Position numbers and translations under genes: made by a program
Part shown: positions 45,188 through 53,482 of the stretch, piece by piece
Layout: each line of letters starts with the position of its first letter
How positions within the stretch are numbered: position 1 is the first letter of the stretch
Notes under the pieces: generated by a model
Database searches by the model: none
What the model was told of the DNA's origin: nothing
What the model saw: only the letters and a program-made list of their open reading frames with translations
Assembly: GCF_016899935.1 (NCBI RefSeq)
Contig: NZ_JACJJK010000004.1
Span: 186,001 to 250,000 of the forward strand
DNA: 64,000 nucleotides
DNA from: Olsenella uli
GTDB lineage: Bacteria; Actinomycetota; Coriobacteriia; Coriobacteriales; Atopobiaceae
Direction of reading: 5' to 3'

Positions 45188-46624
45188 CTACGCGACGTGC
45201 GACAGCGAGAACGTGTCGGTGTAGGAGGCCGTCCGCTCGTAGGGGATGAAGAGGAACGAGTCGTCGTAGCTGTACGAGGAGGCCAGCTCGGCGACGGCCG
45301 CGCTCGGGTCCTGCGCGGTGCCAAAGCGGAGCGTGAGCGTGGAGGTGCCGCCCACGTCCTCGGGCAGCGTCGCGACGAACACGAGGCCCTCCTCGTCGTC
45401 GGACTCCAGCCGCGCGGTGAACGCCACGCCCTCCAGCGCGAGGTCGCCCTCGCAGGAGGCCGCGTCGCCCGACGGGTTGACGTGGTAGTGCGCGACGCCG
45501 CTCACGGTGCCGGAGAGCGTGACCGCGTCGCCGTCGGCGCTCGTGCCCTGCACCTCCACGCTGAGCCCGGCCTCGCGCGCCGCCAGGCACTTGTCGCCCT
45601 CGGTCTGCTGGCTCTGGAACGCGCCCGTCCACGTGCCGAGAAGGGCGTCGAGGTTGCGCTCGCGGGCGCCGTCGGACGCCTCGACCGCCGAGACGGACCA
45701 CTGGCCGTTGGTCTGGCTGAACGAGAAGGTCACGCTCAGGCGGCACTCGTAGGACTCGAACGTTCCCGCGCGCACGCACGCGACCTCGAGCGCGTCGGTC
45801 TGGGCGCCCTCGTCGAAGGCCTCCTCCTCGACCGTGACGTCGGCGCCCGCGTAGAGCTCGGCCAGGGCGGGCTCCGTCCCGTCGGCCTCGTCGGCGCGCG
45901 CGAGCAGCAGGTGGACGTTGTTCAGCACCTTCTGCTGGTCCACGCCCGTCGTCGCGCGCCAGCTGACGCCCTCGTCGTCAATGCCGGGCAGCAGGCCCCA
46001 CGTCCCGTCGACGAGCGCGTAGGAGAGCGTCGCGCCCCGGCTCGCGCTCACGCCCTGGCCTGCGTAGGTGACCACCACCTCGGCAGTGGCGTAGCCGGAG
46101 GCGCCGAAGCGGGGCTCGGTCCCCTCGGGGGCGCTCTGGGAGCGGCGGACCGAGCGCACGTCCACGTCCTGCACGACGAGCGAGGCGTCGGTCCCGTAGG
46201 TGCCCCCGGAGTGCTCGGGCGCCTCGAGGGCGGCGCGGGCGTCCGCGGCGATTGTCGCCTCGTCGGGCACCGCGAGCGCGTTGAAGAGCGCAAGGCCGAG
46301 AAGGGCCACGGCGGCGCAGGCCACGAGCGCGAGCGCGACGGCCGCCGCCCGGTGGCGGCGCGCCAGGTCGGCGAGCAGCGCCGCCCGCCCGCGCACGTAG
46401 CCCGCGACCGTGCCCGCGACGTCGCGCAGGCGCGTCTCGCCGGCGCCCTCGGGCGCGGCCGGGCGCGGGGCCGTGGCCTCGACGGGCGGCCGGCGCTCGG
46501 TCGAGCCGGAGCCGTCGAGCTCGGCGGTGGGCTCGGAGATCTCCGCAGTGGGCTCGGCCGACTCGTCGGCCCTCTCGGCGACCTCGTCCTTCTCGTCCCG
46601 CTCGGCCTGCTCGCGCTCTGACAT
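45188..46624 (-). CDS. Membrane-anchored extracytoplasmic protein of unknown function
   Basis: A 478-residue protein. The N-terminal 95 residues are acidic/low-complexity then basic and cytoplasmic, followed by one membrane helix (AAAVALALVACAAVALLGLA, about 93-112). Residues 130-478 form a long extracytoplasmic region, predicted to be mostly beta strands, with two cysteine pairs (CVRAGTFESYEC; and KCLAAREAG...SCEGD). It resembles the sensor-like or cell-surface proteins of actinobacteria that combine one helix with a repeated small domain, but no family is recognised. ATG 46624 lies 89 bp from the prfA ATG in the divergent direction; no ribosome binding site better than GGGAGGCACC is seen. 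Confidence 0.8.
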   Translation of the reverse strand: MSEREQAERDEKDEVAERADESAEPTAEISEPTAELDGSGSTERRPPVEATAPRPAAPEGAGETRLRDVAGTVAGYVRGRAALLADLARRHRAAAVALALVACAAVALLGLALFNALAVPDEATIAADARAALEAPEHSGGTYGTDASLVVQDVDVRSVRRSQSAPEGTEPRFGASGYATAEVVVTYAGQGVSASRGATLSYALVDGTWGLLPGIDDEGVSWRATTGVDQQKVLNNVHLLLARADEADGTEPALAELYAGADVTVEEEAFDEGAQTDALEVACVRAGTFESYECRLSVTFSFSQTNGQWSVSAVEASDGARERNLDALLGTWTGAFQSQQTEGDKCLAAREAGLSVEVQGTSADGDAVTLSGTVSGVAHYHVNPSGDAASCEGDLALEGVAFTARLESDDEEGLVFVATLPEDVGGTSTLTLRFGTAQDPSAAVAELASSYSYDDSFLFIPYERTASYTDTFSLSHVA

Positions 46625-46675
46625 GGTGCCTCCCTGGATTCGCGTGCCCCCAGTGTCTCACACCGCGCCCTCGGG

Positions 46676-46681
46676 TATGAT
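46676..46681 (+). promoter_or_regulatory. -10 box of the prfA promoter
   Basis: TATGAT lies about 31 nt ahead of the prfA ATG, giving a leader of roughly 25 nt with GCAGGGAG as ribosome binding site. No clear -35 box is seen. Confidence 0.5.
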
Positions 46682-46712
46682 AGAAAGGCTGAAGACAACG
46701 CAGGGAGTGAAC

Positions 46713-47777
46713 ATGCGAGACAAGCTGCTCAAGATCATCCAGGCCTACGAGGAGCTGGAGAAGCGCCTCATGGACCCGGCCGTGGTCTCCGATCCCAAGG
46801 AGTACGCGCGCCTGGCCAAGGAGCACGCCGGCCAGGCGGAGCTCGTGGCCCGCGCCCGCGAGTACCTCGGCGCGCTCGACGACATCGAGGCCGCCAAGGA
46901 GATGCTCCACGAGGCGGACGCCGACGAGAAGGCCATGCTCCAGGAGGACATCGCCGCCAACGAGGAGAAGCTCCCCGCCCTGGAGGAGGACATCAAGTTC
47001 CTGCTCATCCCGGCCGATCCCAACGACGACAAGGATACGATCGTGGAGATCCGTGCCGGCGTCGGCGGCGACGAGGCGGCCATCTTCGCGGGCGACCTGT
47101 TCAAGATGTACGAGCGCTTCTGCGAGCATCGCGGCTGGAAGGTCGAGGTGCTCTCCTCGAGCCCGTCGGAGGCCGGCGGCTTCAAGACCATCGAGTTCAA
47201 GGTCTCCGGCGACAAGGTCTACTCCGTGCTCAAGTTCGAGTCCGGCGTTCACCGCGTCCAGCGCGTCCCCAAGACCGAGAGCCAGGGTCGCATCCAGACT
47301 TCCACGGCCACCGTGGCGGTCCTTCCGGAGGCGGACGAGATCGACATCCAGATCGACCCCTCCGACCTGCGCATCGACACCTACTGCGCGTCCGGCCCCG
47401 GCGGCCAGTGCGTCAACACCACCTACTCGGCCGTGCGCATCACGCACCTGCCGACCAACACCGTGGTGCAGTCGCAGGACCAGCGCTCGCAGATCCAGAA
47501 CCGTGAGGTCTGCATGCAGATGCTGCGCGCCCGTCTCTACGAGATGGAGCTGGAGAAGCAGCAGGCCGAGCAGGGGGCCGAGCGCCTCTCGCAGATCGGC
47601 CACGGCAACCGCTCCGAGAAGATTCGCACCTACAACCAGCCGCAGGATCGCGTGACCGACCACCGCATCGGCTTCAACGGCACCTACAACGGCGTGCTTC
47701 TGGGCGACACGCTCCCGAGCGTGATCGAGGCCCTCGCTGCCGCCGAGCGCGCCGAGAAGCTCTCCCAGGTGGCATAG
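46713..47777 (+). CDS. prfA: Peptide chain release factor 1
   Basis: A 354-residue RF1 that recognises UAA and UAG and releases the finished protein. It has the N-terminal coiled coil, VEIRAGVGGDEAAIFAGDLF (about 112-131), the methylated GGQ loop GPGGQCVNTT (about 229-238) and THLPTNTVVQSQDQRSQ. The stop-codon-reading PxT segment falls in the GVHRVQRVPKTESQGR region (PKTES in place of the usual PATE/PVT type). The gene starts at ATG 46713 after GGGAGTGAAC. prmC, which methylates the GGQ glutamine, follows after an intergenic repeat, giving the classic pair. Confidence 0.96.
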   Translation: MRDKLLKIIQAYEELEKRLMDPAVVSDPKEYARLAKEHAGQAELVARAREYLGALDDIEAAKEMLHEADADEKAMLQEDIAANEEKLPALEEDIKFLLIPADPNDDKDTIVEIRAGVGGDEAAIFAGDLFKMYERFCEHRGWKVEVLSSSPSEAGGFKTIEFKVSGDKVYSVLKFESGVHRVQRVPKTESQGRIQTSTATVAVLPEADEIDIQIDPSDLRIDTYCASGPGGQCVNTTYSAVRITHLPTNTVVQSQDQRSQIQNREVCMQMLRARLYEMELEKQQAEQGAERLSQIGHGNRSEKIRTYNQPQDRVTDHRIGFNGTYNGVLLGDTLPSVIEALAAAERAEKLSQVA

Positions 47778-47820
47778 GCGCCTGCGGGCTCCGGAAAAGC
47801 CGGTCGGGGCGCGGTCTGCC

Positions 47821-48051
47821 CTGCAAAACGGGCTCTCGTGTGATGTTTTTCGACGCTCGGATGCAAAACGGCCGCTCGTGTGATGGCTTTTTGGCCGGTT
47901 TCGGGAAAGAGATTCAACTTATGATAATCTTTCCTGCGGTTTTGTCCGGGCGCCGCGCGTCTGGTCCGGATTTGGCGCGAAAATCTCATCACACGAACGG
48001 TCGTTTTGCTTCTCGATCCGTCATTTCGTAGCACGAGAGGCAGTTTTGCAC
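47821..48051. repeat. Phased inverted element: two forward and two reverse 25-bp units
   Basis: The same 25-bp unit as at 21200 occurs forward at 47821-47845 and 47861-47885, and reversed at 47987-48011 and, degenerate, 48027-48051. Again each pair is exactly 40 bp apart, start to start. About 100 bp of AT-rich DNA (with TTATGATAATCTTTCC) separates the halves. It fills the 344-bp prfA-prmC gap. The last unit shows seven or so changes but keeps the GTTTTGC core. Confidence 0.9.
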
Positions 48052-48121
48052 GATGCCCGCGCGCCGCGACGCCCTGCGGCGAGGCTATGATGCAGTGAAC
48101 GACGGAAGGCGGGAGGAGAAG

Positions 48122-49012
48122 ATGCCGCAACAGGAGCCCTGGACCATCAAGCGCGTCCTCGACTGGACGAGCGGCTACCTCGGGCGCAGGGGGGACGAGC
48201 ACCCGCGCCTCTCCGCCGAGTGGCTGCTCGCCGCCGTCACGGGGCTCACGCGCGTGGAGCTCTACGTCAACTTTGACCGCCCGCTCCAGCCGGGTGAGCT
48301 CAACGAGATGCACGCCGCCATCGAGCGGCGGGCGGCCGGCGAGCCGCTGCAGTACGTGACCGGCGAGATGCCCTTCCGCCACATCGTACTGCGCTGCGAG
48401 CGCGGCGTGCTCATCCCGCGACCCGAGACCGAGGTGCTGGTCGACGCGGCACTCGAGGGCGTGGACGCGGCGGCGGGCGAGGGGGACGTGCGCGTGCTCG
48501 AGGTGGGCACGGGGACGGGCTGCATCGCCCTCTCGATCGCCTCGGAGCGCCCCGGGACGCTCGTGACGGCGACCGACCTTTCGCCGCGGGCCATCGAGCT
48601 CGCGACCCGCAACCGCGAGGCGCTCGGGCTCGACGATGCCGTCGACGTCGTGGAGTGCGACCTCGCCTCGGGCGTCGACCCCAAGCTCATGGGCACGTTC
48701 TCGGTGCTCGTCTCCAACCCGCCCTACATCCCCACGCGCGTGCTGGCCGACGAGGTCCCGGCCGAGGTCCGCGACTTCGAGCCCGAGCTCGCGCTCGATG
48801 GCGGCTCGGACGGGCTGGACGTCTTCCGTCGCCTGCTCGACCTCGCGCCCGAGGCCCTGGCGCCCGGCGGCATGCTCGCGGTCGAGCTCTTCGAGGGCGC
48901 CCTCGACGCCGCCGCGGGCCTCGTGCGCGAGCGCGACGACTGGGCGTCGGTCGAGGTCCGCGAGGACCTCACGCACCGTCCGCGCGTCCTGGTCGCCGTA
49001 AGGGAGGCCTGA
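48122..49012 (+). CDS. prmC: Release-factor glutamine methyltransferase PrmC
   Basis: A 296-residue SAM-dependent enzyme that methylates the GGQ glutamine of RF1 and RF2. It has the N-terminal helical domain, EPLQYVTGEMPFRH, motif I LEVGTGTGCIALSIA (about 128-142), the active NPPYIP (about 199-204) and DLTHRPRVL at the end. ATG 48122 follows GAAGGCGGGAGGAGAAG. prfA precedes it; tsaC follows after 3 bp, so they are probably one transcript. Confidence 0.95.
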   Translation: MPQQEPWTIKRVLDWTSGYLGRRGDEHPRLSAEWLLAAVTGLTRVELYVNFDRPLQPGELNEMHAAIERRAAGEPLQYVTGEMPFRHIVLRCERGVLIPRPETEVLVDAALEGVDAAAGEGDVRVLEVGTGTGCIALSIASERPGTLVTATDLSPRAIELATRNREALGLDDAVDVVECDLASGVDPKLMGTFSVLVSNPPYIPTRVLADEVPAEVRDFEPELALDGGSDGLDVFRRLLDLAPEALAPGGMLAVELFEGALDAAAGLVRERDDWASVEVREDLTHRPRVLVAVREA

Positions 49013-49015
49013 GCC

Positions 49016-49660
49016 ATGGGATCCGTTCTTCTCGCCAGCCAGTCGTCCCCCGAGCCCGGCGCGGTGTCGCGCGTCGCGGCCGTGCTGCGCGACGGGGGCG
49101 TCGTCGTGCTGCCCACCGACTCCGTCTACGGCATCTGCTGCGCCGCCACGGCGGGCAACCCCGCCCACGGGCGCATCTTTGACGTCAAGCGCCGCGACCG
49201 CGCGCAGACCCTGCCGTGGTTCGTTTCCGATGCGGACGACCTCGCCCGCTACGGCCGGGACGTGCCCGCGTGGGCGCTGCGTCTCGCCGAGCGCCTGTGG
49301 CCGGGCGCCCTCACGATCGTGGTGCGCGCGTCGGATGCCGTGCCGCCCGAGTACGCCCAGCCGTCGCCCGACGGCCCCACCGTCGCCCTGCGCGTGCCGG
49401 ACTCCGAGCTGGACCGTGCCGTCGTGCGGGCGGTCGGCGCGCCGCTCGCCCAGACGAGCGCCAACGCGCACGGCCGGCCCGCCGCCGTCGACGCCGCCGG
49501 GCTGGACCCCGTCATCGCGGCCGCCGTCGACCTCGTGGTCGACGCGGGCGCGGCGCCGGTCGGCGTCGCCTCCACGATTGTGGATGCCACCGGCGGCGAG
49601 CCGCGCGTCCTGCGCGCCGGGGCGCTCACCGAGGCCGAGGTTCTTCTCGCCGCGCGCTGA
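49016..49660 (+). CDS. tsaC: Threonylcarbamoyl-AMP synthase (TsaC/Sua5/YrdC)
   Basis: A 214-residue protein of the YrdC fold that makes threonylcarbamoyl-AMP for the universal t6A37 modification of ANN-decoding tRNAs. It has VVVLPTDSVYGICCAAT (about 29-45), the basic patch DVKRRDRAQTLPWF, LAERLWPGALTIVVRA, and PLAQTSANAHG. The C-terminal Sua5 domain is absent. ATG 49016 lies 3 nt after prmC; GGGAGGCCTGAGCC is the ribosome binding site inside the prmC end. prmC-tsaC adjacency is common in Gram-positive genomes. Confidence 0.94.
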   Translation: MGSVLLASQSSPEPGAVSRVAAVLRDGGVVVLPTDSVYGICCAATAGNPAHGRIFDVKRRDRAQTLPWFVSDADDLARYGRDVPAWALRLAERLWPGALTIVVRASDAVPPEYAQPSPDGPTVALRVPDSELDRAVVRAVGAPLAQTSANAHGRPAAVDAAGLDPVIAAAVDLVVDAGAAPVGVASTIVDATGGEPRVLRAGALTEAEVLLAAR

Positions 49661-49726
49661 GGTCGCGCCCCGCGCGCGTGGTACCCTAGTGCGTGTGCCC
49701 TGCAGCCCCGGCCAGGAGGAGATTCC

Positions 49727-50200
49727 ATGCGCATCGCCATCGCGTCAGACCATGCGGGCTTCGTCCAGAAGGACCCCCTCGCGGACTACCTGCGCTCCCG
49801 GGGCCACGAGGTGATCAACTGCGGCCCCGCGACCGACGACCGCTGCGACTACCCCGACTTCGCCGACCGGGTCGCCCGTCTCGTCGCGCGCGGCGAGGCC
49901 GACCGGGGCGTCCTCATCTGCGGGACCGGCATCGGCATCGCGATGACCGCCGACAAGGTCGCCGGCGTCCGCGCGTGCCCCATCCAGACCGTCGAGTTCG
50001 CCCGGCTCTGCCGCGAACACAACGACGCCAACGTCATCGGGCTCTCGGGCCGCTTCGTCTCGCTCGAGGACAACGAGGCGATCCTCGACGCCTTTCTCTC
50101 CACGGAGTTCGAGGGCGGCCGCCATGCCGGCCGCGTCGCCAAGATGATGCGCGAGGACGACCCGGCCTTCGCGGGCGTCCCGCTCGACTCTGGGATGTAG
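49727..50200 (+). CDS. rpiB: Ribose-5-phosphate isomerase B
   Basis: A 157-residue RpiB/LacAB-family isomerase for the pentose phosphate pathway. It shows IAIASDHAGF (3-12), the DYPDFA metal-free site region, VLICGTGIGIAMTADKV (Cys base near 65) and CREHNDANVIGLSGR. ATG 49727 follows CAGGAGGAGATTCC. A TACCCTAG stretch near 49681 may hold its promoter. It leads to glyA and upp on the same strand, with no terminator visible between rpiB and glyA. Confidence 0.95.
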   Translation: MRIAIASDHAGFVQKDPLADYLRSRGHEVINCGPATDDRCDYPDFADRVARLVARGEADRGVLICGTGIGIAMTADKVAGVRACPIQTVEFARLCREHNDANVIGLSGRFVSLEDNEAILDAFLSTEFEGGRHAGRVAKMMREDDPAFAGVPLDSGM

Positions 50201-50242
50201 CGCCGTCACGCGCCCCTCGGGGCGAAACGAGAAGGAGGCCCC

Positions 50243-51499
50243 ATGACCTACGAGCACCTGAGCGCGTCCGATCCGGAAGTCTTCGCCGCAGTGGGGGACG
50301 AGCTGCGTCGCCAGCGCTCCTCGATCGAGCTCATCGCGTCGGAGAACTTCGTCTCTCTGGCGGTGATGGAGGCCGTTGGGTCCCCCCTCACCAACAAGTA
50401 CGCCGAGGGCCTGCCCGGAAAGCGCTACTACGGCGGCTGCTGGGCCGTCGACGTGGTCGAGGACCTCGCCCGCGAGCGCGCCAAGAGGCTCTTCGGCGCG
50501 GGCTTCGTCAACGTGCAGCCGCACTCCGGCGCCCAGGCCAACTACGCCGCCCTCGCGGCGCTGGCCGCCCCCGGTGACACCGTCATGGGCATGGCGCTCG
50601 ACAACGGCGGCCACCTCACGCACGGCTCGCCGGCCAACTTCTCCGGCAAGCTCTACCACATCGTCTCCTACGGCGTGGACGCCCAGACCGAGCGGATCGA
50701 CATGGACGCCGTGGAGGCGCTCGCCCGCGAGGCGCGCCCCAAGGTCATCATCGCCGGCGCCTCGGCCTACCCGCGCATCATCGACTTCGAGCGCTTCGCC
50801 GAGATCGCGCACGCCGTGGGCGCCTACCTCATGGTGGACATGGCCCACATCGCCGGCCTTGTGGCCACCGGTCGCCACCCCAGTCCCGTGCCGCACGCGG
50901 ACGTGGTGACCTCGACCACGCACAAGACCCTGCGCGGCCCGCGCGGCGGCCTCATCCTCTGCAACGACCCCGACCTCGCCAAGAAGGTCGACTCCGCCGT
51001 CTTCCCCGGCAGCCAGGGCGGCCCGCTCGAGCACGTGATCGCCGGCAAGGCCGTGGCCTTCGGCGAGGCGCTCGCGCCGGAGTTCGCCGACTACACGGAC
51101 GCGATTCTCGCCAACGCCCGCGCGCTCGGGCGCGGCATGGAGTCGCGCGGCCTGCGCCTGGTCTCCGGCGGCACGGACAACCACCTGCTGCTCGTCGACC
51201 TCACGGCCGCCGGCGACGTCACCGGCCGCGACGCCGAGCGCGCGCTCGACGGCGTGGGGATCACGGTCAACAAGAACACGATTCCCGGCGAGGTTCGCTC
51301 GCCGTTCGTCACGAGCGGCATCCGCGTGGGCTCGGCGGCCGTCACCACGCGCGGCTTCTCCGAGCGCGAGTGCGAGCGCGTCGGCGAGCTCATCGGCGAC
51401 GTCGTGACCAACCTGGGCTCCGAGGACGTCCTCGACCGCGTCTCCTTCGAGGTCCGCGAGCTCCTTGACGCCCACCCCCTCTACCCCGAACTTGCCTAA
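50243..51499 (+). CDS. glyA: Serine hydroxymethyltransferase
   Basis: A 418-residue PLP enzyme that interconverts serine and glycine and supplies methylene-tetrahydrofolate. It has [20 protein letters not shown], the [13 protein letters not shown] block, [21 protein letters not shown] and the PLP lysine in [14 protein letters not shown] (near residue 227). ATG 50243 follows AAGGAGGCCCC. The TAA stop (51497-51499) lies inside a palindrome that separates it from upp. Confidence 0.97.
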   Translation: MTYEHLSASDPEVFAAVGDELRRQRSSIELIASENFVSLAVMEAVGSPLTNKYAEGLPGKRYYGGCWAVDVVEDLARERAKRLFGAGFVNVQPHSGAQANYAALAALAAPGDTVMGMALDNGGHLTHGSPANFSGKLYHIVSYGVDAQTERIDMDAVEALAREARPKVIIAGASAYPRIIDFERFAEIAHAVGAYLMVDMAHIAGLVATGRHPSPVPHADVVTSTTHKTLRGPRGGLILCNDPDLAKKVDSAVFPGSQGGPLEHVIAGKAVAFGEALAPEFADYTDAILANARALGRGMESRGLRLVSGGTDNHLLLVDLTAAGDVTGRDAERALDGVGITVNKNTIPGEVRSPFVTSGIRVGSAAVTTRGFSERECERVGELIGDVVTNLGSEDVLDRVSFEVRELLDAHPLYPELA

Positions 51500-51523
51500 A
51501 AGGGGTCAGACCCCTTTTTAGCA
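51493..51523. repeat. Palindrome overlapping the glyA stop codon
   Basis: TGCCTAAAAGGGGTCAGACC then CCTTTTTAGCA: an imperfect copy (one extra T, one missing G) of the TGCCTAAAAGGGG palindrome. The glyA stop TAA is formed by the repeat itself, and the upp ribosome binding site GAAAGGA follows about 8 nt later. Confidence 0.85.
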
Positions 51524-51544
51524 ACTTTGCGAAAGGAAGCAGCC

Positions 51545-52192
51545 ATGGCAGAAGCGTTCGACCCCACCCGGTTCACGGTCATCGACCACCCGCTCGTCCA
51601 GCACAAGCTCCACATCCTGCGCGACAAGGACACCTCGACCAAGCAGTTCCGCGAGCTGGTGAACGAGCTCGCGATCTTCGAGGGCTACGAGGCCATGCGC
51701 GACTTCCCGCTCGAGGACGTCGAGGTGGAGACCCCGCTCGAGACCACCACGTGCAAGCGCCTCGCGGGCAAGAAGGTCGCCATCATCCCGATCCTGCGCG
51801 CGGGCATGGGCATGGTCGACGGCCTGCTCCAGCTCGTGCCGTCCGCGCGCGTGGGCCACGTCGGCATGTACCGCGACCCCGAGACCCACGAGCCGCACCA
51901 GTACTACTGCAAGTTCCCAGACGACATCCAGAACCGCACCTGCCTCGTCGTGGACCCGATGCTCGCCACGGGCGGCTCGCTCACGGCGGCCATCCAGTTC
52001 CTGCGCGACGCCGGCGTGCGCGACATCCGCTGCCTCACGCTCGTCTCCGCGCCCGAGGGCGTGCGCGCCGCGCTGGACTTTGACCCGGACATCCGCCTCT
52101 ACACCTGCGCGCTCGACCGCTGCCTGAACGACCACGCCTACATCCTGCCCGGCCTCGGCGACGCCGGCGACCGCATCTACGGCACCAAGTAG
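51545..52192 (+). CDS. upp: Uracil phosphoribosyltransferase
   Basis: A 215-residue pyrimidine salvage enzyme that makes UMP from uracil and PRPP. It shows [20 protein letters not shown] (17-36), [15 protein letters not shown], the PRPP loop [12 protein letters not shown] (about 137-148) and the uracil site [15 protein letters not shown] at the end. ATG 51545 follows GAAAGGAAGC. It is probably expressed with glyA through the palindrome. A repeat element follows. Confidence 0.96.
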   Translation: MAEAFDPTRFTVIDHPLVQHKLHILRDKDTSTKQFRELVNELAIFEGYEAMRDFPLEDVEVETPLETTTCKRLAGKKVAIIPILRAGMGMVDGLLQLVPSARVGHVGMYRDPETHEPHQYYCKFPDDIQNRTCLVVDPMLATGGSLTAAIQFLRDAGVRDIRCLTLVSAPEGVRAALDFDPDIRLYTCALDRCLNDHAYILPGLGDAGDRIYGTK

Positions 52193-52209
52193 GGCGGGGC
52201 TGGGGCGGC

Positions 52210-52400
52210 TTCCGGGAATTGACGTCCTTGTCGCAGGGCGTTCTAGAAAACACCGCCCTTGTCGCCAGATTTCTAAAAAATGGGGGCCTTGCGCGCGAGA
52301 AGAACCTCGCACGTGCGCAAGGTCCCCAATTCTTAGAAGCTCACGTGTCAACCCCGGCAATTGCTAGACGCGCGGGCGACAAGGACGCCGTTTCGCGGAA
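52210..52400. repeat. Phased inverted element: three forward and three reverse ~25-bp units
   Basis: Forward units at 52210-52234, 52241-52265 and 52271-52295 follow a pattern TTCTAGAAA...CCTTGTCGC and lie 30-31 bp apart. Reverse units at 52315-52338, 52345-52369 (degenerate) and 52376-52400 again lie about 31 bp apart. The outer pair (GACGTCCTTGTCGC vs GCGACAAGGACG) and the inner pair (CCTTGCGC vs GCGCAAGG, plus CCCC/GGGG) match well. It fills the 371-bp gap after upp. The arrangement mirrors the elements at 21200 and 47821 but the unit sequence is different. Confidence 0.75.
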
Positions 52401-52563
52401 CGCGGGATCATCCCCCAGCCCCTCGGGAATGTGGTGATTTCGTGCCTCGGGACCCCCGCATGGGGCATACTTTCCCCGTCAGAAAACGCGCGTATAACGG
52501 TTCAGCGCGGGGCGCCCCTGCCTCGCGCTTTTTTGTTGCGCGCACGTCGAGAGGAGTCCCCAC

Positions 52564-53109
52564 TTGCAGTACCACATGCGCCTTCCCCGCGGCAGGCGGG
52601 AGTTCTGCCTGTTCATGGCCATCGTCTCGGTGATCTCGGTCAACATCATCGCGCCGGTGATCACCTGCTTCGAGATGGGCTTCTCGCTCGAGTCGTGGGC
52701 GGCGGCGCTCCATGCCATGCCCTTCGTCTGGCTTGCCGTCATCGCCTGTGTGCTCGCCACGTACTATCCCGCCGAGTGGGTCACGGCGCGCTTCCTGGAG
52801 GAGGACGACTCCTACAACGCGCACATCCTCGTGAACATCCTCGCCACCGTGTGCATGATGTCGGTCATTCTCACCGTGGCGGCGCCCTGGATCGCGGCGG
52901 GGCACGTCTCGCCGGAGCCCGTCGAGCACTTCTTCTTCCGCTGGCCGCGCAACTTCGCGGTCTCCTTCGCCGTGGAGGCCCTGGTGGCGCAGCCGATCGC
53001 TCGTGCGGCCATGAACCGCCTGCACCTCATGCTCGACGCTCGCGGCGCCAATATGTCCGCTTCGTTGCGCGACTGTGATGAATCCGGCGTCGAGCGGCAG
53101 ACGGCTTGA
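52564..53109 (+). CDS. DUF2798-like small membrane protein
   Basis: A 181-residue protein with about four membrane helices: residues 15-37, 44-66, 90-112 and 122-145. An N-terminal basic segment (MRLPRGRREF) and the pattern of a helix pair followed by FFRWPRNFAVSFAVEALVAQP resembles DUF2798-family membrane proteins. The predicted start is TTG 52564, because GAGAGGAG lies 7-9 nt upstream; ATG 52576 is too far from it. Its end overlaps the likely promoter of the ATP synthase operon. The function is unknown. Confidence 0.7.
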   Translation: MQYHMRLPRGRREFCLFMAIVSVISVNIIAPVITCFEMGFSLESWAAALHAMPFVWLAVIACVLATYYPAEWVTARFLEEDDSYNAHILVNILATVCMMSVILTVAAPWIAAGHVSPEPVEHFFFRWPRNFAVSFAVEALVAQPIARAAMNRLHLMLDARGANMSASLRDCDESGVERQTA

Positions 53110-53133
53110 CCTTACGGCCGGGCGCGCTAGACT
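53106..53133 (+). promoter_or_regulatory. Promoter of the ATP synthase operon
   Basis: TTGACC (53106-53111) and TAGACT (53128-53133) with a 16-bp spacer form the best sigma-70-type promoter seen in this window. It starts inside the last codons of the upstream membrane protein gene and precedes the first atp gene by about 40 nt. Confidence 0.6.
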
Positions 53134-53173
53134 TCTCGTGTCCTTGATTCGCTCGGACGGGAGGCGATGGAGC

Positions 53174-53482
53174 TTGGAGCCTCAGGTTGCCGTCGTCGCC
53201 GGCGTGCTCTTTGGCCTGCTGGGCTGCGTTGCCCCGGCCGTCCTGTTCGAGCGGGCTCTGAGGGGGAGCCGCGCGGTCTCGCTGGCCGCGGGGCTCGCGG
53301 CGGTGGCCGTGTCGTTTCTTACGCTTACCGTCGTCCTGCTCGTGGTGTACACTGCCACGAACGCGGGCTTCTTGGAGTTCGGTTGTGCGCTGGTCGCCGC
53401 GTTCCTGCTCTTCTGGGGCGTCGAGGCGATACGGGGCTGGAGGGCGGCCAACGGCCACGCTCCGCATAGAGGGGAAGGATGA
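53174..53482 (+). CDS. AtpI-like small membrane protein of the ATP synthase operon
   Basis: A 102-residue protein with about three hydrophobic segments (VAVVAGVLFGLLGCVAPAVL, AVSFLTLTVVLLVVYTA and GCALVAAFLLFWGVEAI). AtpI helps assemble the c-ring or insert subunits; sequence similarity is weak and the call rests mostly on place and topology. TTG 53174 is chosen, with GGGAGG 10 nt upstream; a farther in-frame GTG (53138) lacks a ribosome binding site. Its stop overlaps the atpB start. Confidence 0.7.
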   Translation: MEPQVAVVAGVLFGLLGCVAPAVLFERALRGSRAVSLAAGLAAVAVSFLTLTVVLLVVYTATNAGFLEFGCALVAAFLLFWGVEAIRGWRAANGHAPHRGEG

